A DNA stretch of 16,081 nucleotides from an uncultured Faecalibacterium sp. (GTDB lineage: Bacteria; Bacillota; Clostridia; Oscillospirales; Ruminococcaceae): NCBI GenBank assembly GCA_937917475.1, contig CALDNF010000083.1:1-16081 (forward strand). The letters are read 5' to 3'. Each line of letters begins with the position of its first letter. The first letter of the stretch is position 1. Under the pieces are notes generated by a model. It was not told the DNA's origin. It did not search any database and saw only the letters and a list, made by a program, of their open reading frames with translations. Both the position numbers and the translations under genes were made by a program. Shown here piece by piece: positions 13,988 through 16,081 of this stretch.

Positions 13988-15724
13988 TCAGACCCAGATG
14001 GACCGGACTTTCAGGCAGGTATCGCCGATCTGCAGCCGGTCGCCGGGGCGGAGCGGCGCAGGAGCAGTGAGCCGGATGCCGTTGATGTAGGTGCCATTGC
14101 TGGATCCAAGGTCCGTGACCCGGATCTGGCCGTTCTCCAGCTCCATCACGCACTGCTGGCGGGAGATGCGCTGGTCGTCCAGACAGACATCACACATCTC
14201 CTTGCTGCGGCCCCAGATAGCACTTTTGTACACCTTAATGTCAAAGTTCTGCCCAGCCTGACGCCCGCCGATGATCTCAAATTCCAGCCGGGCGGTAGTG
14301 CCGGGTGCTCCCATATCGCCAAGATCCTCCCGGGGCTTGCCAGGGGTCGTCTCGATGTGCTGCACCTCGTATTGGACCTTTTTGGTCTTTTTCCGGGCCA
14401 GCACAAAGATCAGCACAGCGGCAAATACAACGGCCACTCCGCCGATGATCCAAGGCAGAAAATCCCGGAAAGTAAACGGCTTTTTGAAGGTCATTCCGGA
14501 GTCAGCCAGCGGATTTTCCTCCATGGAGTCGTCCCGGATGCCGCTGCAGGTCACCGTCACCGTGCCATGCTTCACACTGTCGGGCAGGGCCAGCTGATAC
14601 CGACCATCCTCCAGCACCGTTACCGATGCCGGGGCCAGCTTTTTTCCGCCGGACGTGATCTCATAGGAAGCCGGGTCCTCGGCTCCCAGCACCGGCTCCG
14701 AGAAGGTTAGGGTCAGAGTTCCTGCCTTGGCGTTGTATCGGTAATCCGAAATGACCGGAGCCTCGGTATCCGGCACCCAATCCGCCAGCGTCACCTGCCG
14801 GGAATAATTGGTATCCGGTTCCGTCCGCCGCAGCAGCACCGTATGTGCCTTGCCGTCCACCCGGTTGGAACCAGCGGTGTAGCAGTACACCACAGCCTGA
14901 TTCAGGTAAGTTTCCCATTCCTGCCAGACCTGCGCCGCATCAGAAGGGGAGAAGGCCGAGAATGTGCCGCCGGTGGTCCGGGCAAAGCGTCCGAACTCTT
15001 CCTGCGCCGCCCGGTCGGCGTAATCCACACAGAAGGAGTAGACCGGCATATTGGCGGCTTCCAGCCGGGATTCGATCTCGTCCCGGGTAATGCCCACGCT
15101 GCCGGTATCCTGAATTCCATCCGACACGATCAGCATGACCTGCCGTTTGCTGCCATCCGATGCCTCGGCGTACTCCAGCCCCTTGTCAATGGCCTCGTAC
15201 AGTCGGGTCTTTTGGTCCCGGGCCGTCAGGACATTCAGCACACTGTCCAGCTCCCCGGCAGTCCGGCAGCCGGAAGCCTGCAGGGTCACGGTATCGCCAA
15301 AGGTGATGAGGGTGACCTCATCGTTGGGACCCAGCCGTCCGGCCAACGCCAGCACCTGCTGCCGGGCAGCGTTGAAGTACTCCGCCCGGATGGACCCCGA
15401 GACATCCAGCATTACGATGTAGGAAATGCCCATCTCGCTGCTGTCGATGGTCTTCTCATAGGTCAGCGGCGTGCCGTCCAGATAGGCATCCGGCTCTGCC
15501 GCTGCTGCGGTATCGTAGGCCACCACCCGCACCTGCGGCATATCGGCCCGCACCTGCTCCACAGTCAGGCCGGAAAGTGCCCCCTCTGCAATGGGCTGCG
15601 TCTTATTCACAGGCAAAAAAAGCGCAAATGCCGGTAAGGCGGTCCCCAAAAGAACCGCCAGAACCAGCACTTGCGCTGCAATTTTTGTTAAAATTTGTCT
15701 TTTCCGCAAAAGCTTTGAAAGCAT
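13988..15724 (-). CDS. Secreted-side VWA domain, transmembrane span and cytoplasmic FHA
   Basis: This is a 578-residue type I membrane protein. A signal peptide or anchor lies at 12-36. A von Willebrand A domain (about 100-280) has a MIDAS site: DVSGS (107-111), Thr173 and SDG (201-203), suggesting Mg2+-dependent adhesion or assembly outside the cell. An Ig-like or bacterial Big-type beta domain (about 320-415; LTLTFSEPV pattern) follows. One membrane span lies at 423-444, ending in RKKTKK, then a linker and a cytoplasmic FHA domain (about 478-578) with GRS (505-507), SRQQC (521-525; His lost) and SSNGT (541-545). The ATG at 15724 lies inside the preceding gene (37-base overlap) with GAGGAG 8 bases upstream. 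It physically joins an outward ligand-binding domain to an inward phospho-Thr reader, so it is a strong candidate transmembrane transducer. Confidence 0.94.
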   Translation of the reverse strand: MLSKLLRKRQILTKIAAQVLVLAVLLGTALPAFALFLPVNKTQPIAEGALSGLTVEQVRADMPQVRVVAYDTAAAAEPDAYLDGTPLTYEKTIDSSEMGISYIVMLDVSGSIRAEYFNAARQQVLALAGRLGPNDEVTLITFGDTVTLQASGCRTAGELDSVLNVLTARDQKTRLYEAIDKGLEYAEASDGSKRQVMLIVSDGIQDTGSVGITRDEIESRLEAANMPVYSFCVDYADRAAQEEFGRFARTTGGTFSAFSPSDAAQVWQEWETYLNQAVVYCYTAGSNRVDGKAHTVLLRRTEPDTNYSRQVTLADWVPDTEAPVISDYRYNAKAGTLTLTFSEPVLGAEDPASYEITSGGKKLAPASVTVLEDGRYQLALPDSVKHGTVTVTCSGIRDDSMEENPLADSGMTFKKPFTFRDFLPWIIGGVAVVFAAVLIFVLARKKTKKVQYEVQHIETTPGKPREDLGDMGAPGTTARLEFEIIGGRQAGQNFDIKVYKSAIWGRSKEMCDVCLDDQRISRQQCVMELENGQIRVTDLGSSNGTYINGIRLTAPAPLRPGDRLQIGDTCLKVRSIWV

Positions 15725-16081
15725 AGCACAGTCTCCTCTGCGCTGATCTCGTCGCCGTCCCGGATCTCTTCCGGCCGTGCGAGCAACACCCCATTCAAAT
15801 AGATCAGCGTTCCTTTTCCCGGCACCGCCAGGAAATTTTGATGTTTTCCGTCGTATACCACCGAGAAGAGCTTGCGATAGTACGGCTCATTTTCCTCATT
15901 CAGCAGGTCGATATCGACATCGTACATGGCACCGATATCATTCCAGCCTTCCTGCAGCGGGAAATCCATCCCTCTGCACAGTCCCTTGATGCTGACCAGC
16001 CAGCCCACGACAGGCTTATGCATGGTGCGGGGGACCGGAGTGTGTTCCACGGCCTGATACCCGACCGTTACATCCGACGCA
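15688..16081 (-). CDS. Degenerate FHA-like protein, 5' end beyond window
   Basis: This is the 3' part of a gene; the frame stays open to the right edge, so the true start is outside. A GTG at 16050 or ATG at 16023 could start it, but residues upstream (DVTVGYQAVEH) continue in the same style as the linker of the zinc-ribbon FHA protein at 13285-13893. The visible FHA-like part starts PVVGWLVSIKG and has G.D.PL..G.N, the same framework as that paralogue. The phosphate-binding GR, SxxH and NGT motifs are missing or changed (GAMYD, YRKLF, YLNGV). It probably keeps the fold but not canonical phospho-Thr binding. Its last 37 bases overlap the start of the VWA-FHA gene. Confidence 0.8.
   Translation of the reverse strand, partial: ASDVTVGYQAVEHTPVPRTMHKPVVGWLVSIKGLCRGMDFPLQEGWNDIGAMYDVDIDLLNEENEPYYRKLFSVVYDGKHQNFLAVPGKGTLIYLNGVLLARPEEIRDGDEISAEETVLCFQSFCGKDKF

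Noticed and set aside
514..16081. Type VI or type VII secretion gene cluster
   Set aside because: FHA, kinase, PP2C and VWA proteins suggest such regulation, but no EssC/FtsK-type ATPase, WXG100 protein, sheath, baseplate or ClpV gene is in the window.
1..16081. tRNA, rRNA, CRISPR array or riboswitch
   Set aside because: I saw no cloverleaf-like segment, repeat-spacer pattern or long structured leader. Nearly all bases are within closely spaced genes.

Overview
The window looks like chromosomal DNA of a moderately GC-rich Clostridia member. Codon use, Shine-Dalgarno sites (AGGAGG, AAGGAG), TGA used as a normal stop, and Gram-positive style lipoprotein and FHA/kinase architectures all fit. 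A Faecalibacterium- or Subdoligranulum-like Oscillospiraceae genome is my best guess, but that is inference, as no marker gene is present.

Almost everything is on the minus strand and reads from the right edge to the left as one closely spaced gene train. In transcription order: a degenerate FHA protein cut by the window edge (15688-16081); a VWA-FHA membrane protein (13988-15724); a zinc-ribbon FHA protein (13285-13893); a DUF975-like membrane protein fused to FHA (11981-13261); a DUF4234-like membrane protein fused to FHA (11105-11977); a TPR lipoprotein (10142-11065); a membrane Ser/Thr kinase with extracytoplasmic TPRs (7951-10122); a 45-residue single-span protein (7795-7932); a PP2C phosphatase (6897-7769); two paralogous four-span membrane proteins with C-terminal FHA domains (5941-6855, 4821-5918); a zinc-ribbon/kinase/FHA protein (3266-4780); and a second PP2C (2373-3269). 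Next come a small peptide gene with a double-glycine leader (1966-2289), boxed by a perfect 21-bp inverted repeat, and a lipoprotein with three Asp-rich metal-binding-like loops (514-1842). A second double-glycine peptide gene (76-423) lies on the plus strand, converges on the lipoprotein gene and ends at a strong intrinsic terminator (468-506).

Together the train encodes two kinases, two PP2C phosphatases and eight FHA or FHA-like domains. Most of the FHA domains are tethered to the membrane, and two lipoproteins and a VWA domain face outward. The simplest reading is a phosphothreonine signalling hub at the membrane: outward TPR, VWA and lipoprotein parts sense something, the kinases phosphorylate Thr sites, the FHA domains assemble on them, and the phosphatases reset the state. 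FHA/kinase/PP2C sets are known as regulators of type VI and type VII secretion, but no secretion gene is visible here. The two secreted-peptide-like genes at the left end are the most interesting neighbours. They share a leader and a ribosome-binding region, and one sits inside an inverted-repeat cassette that could be invertible or exchangeable.
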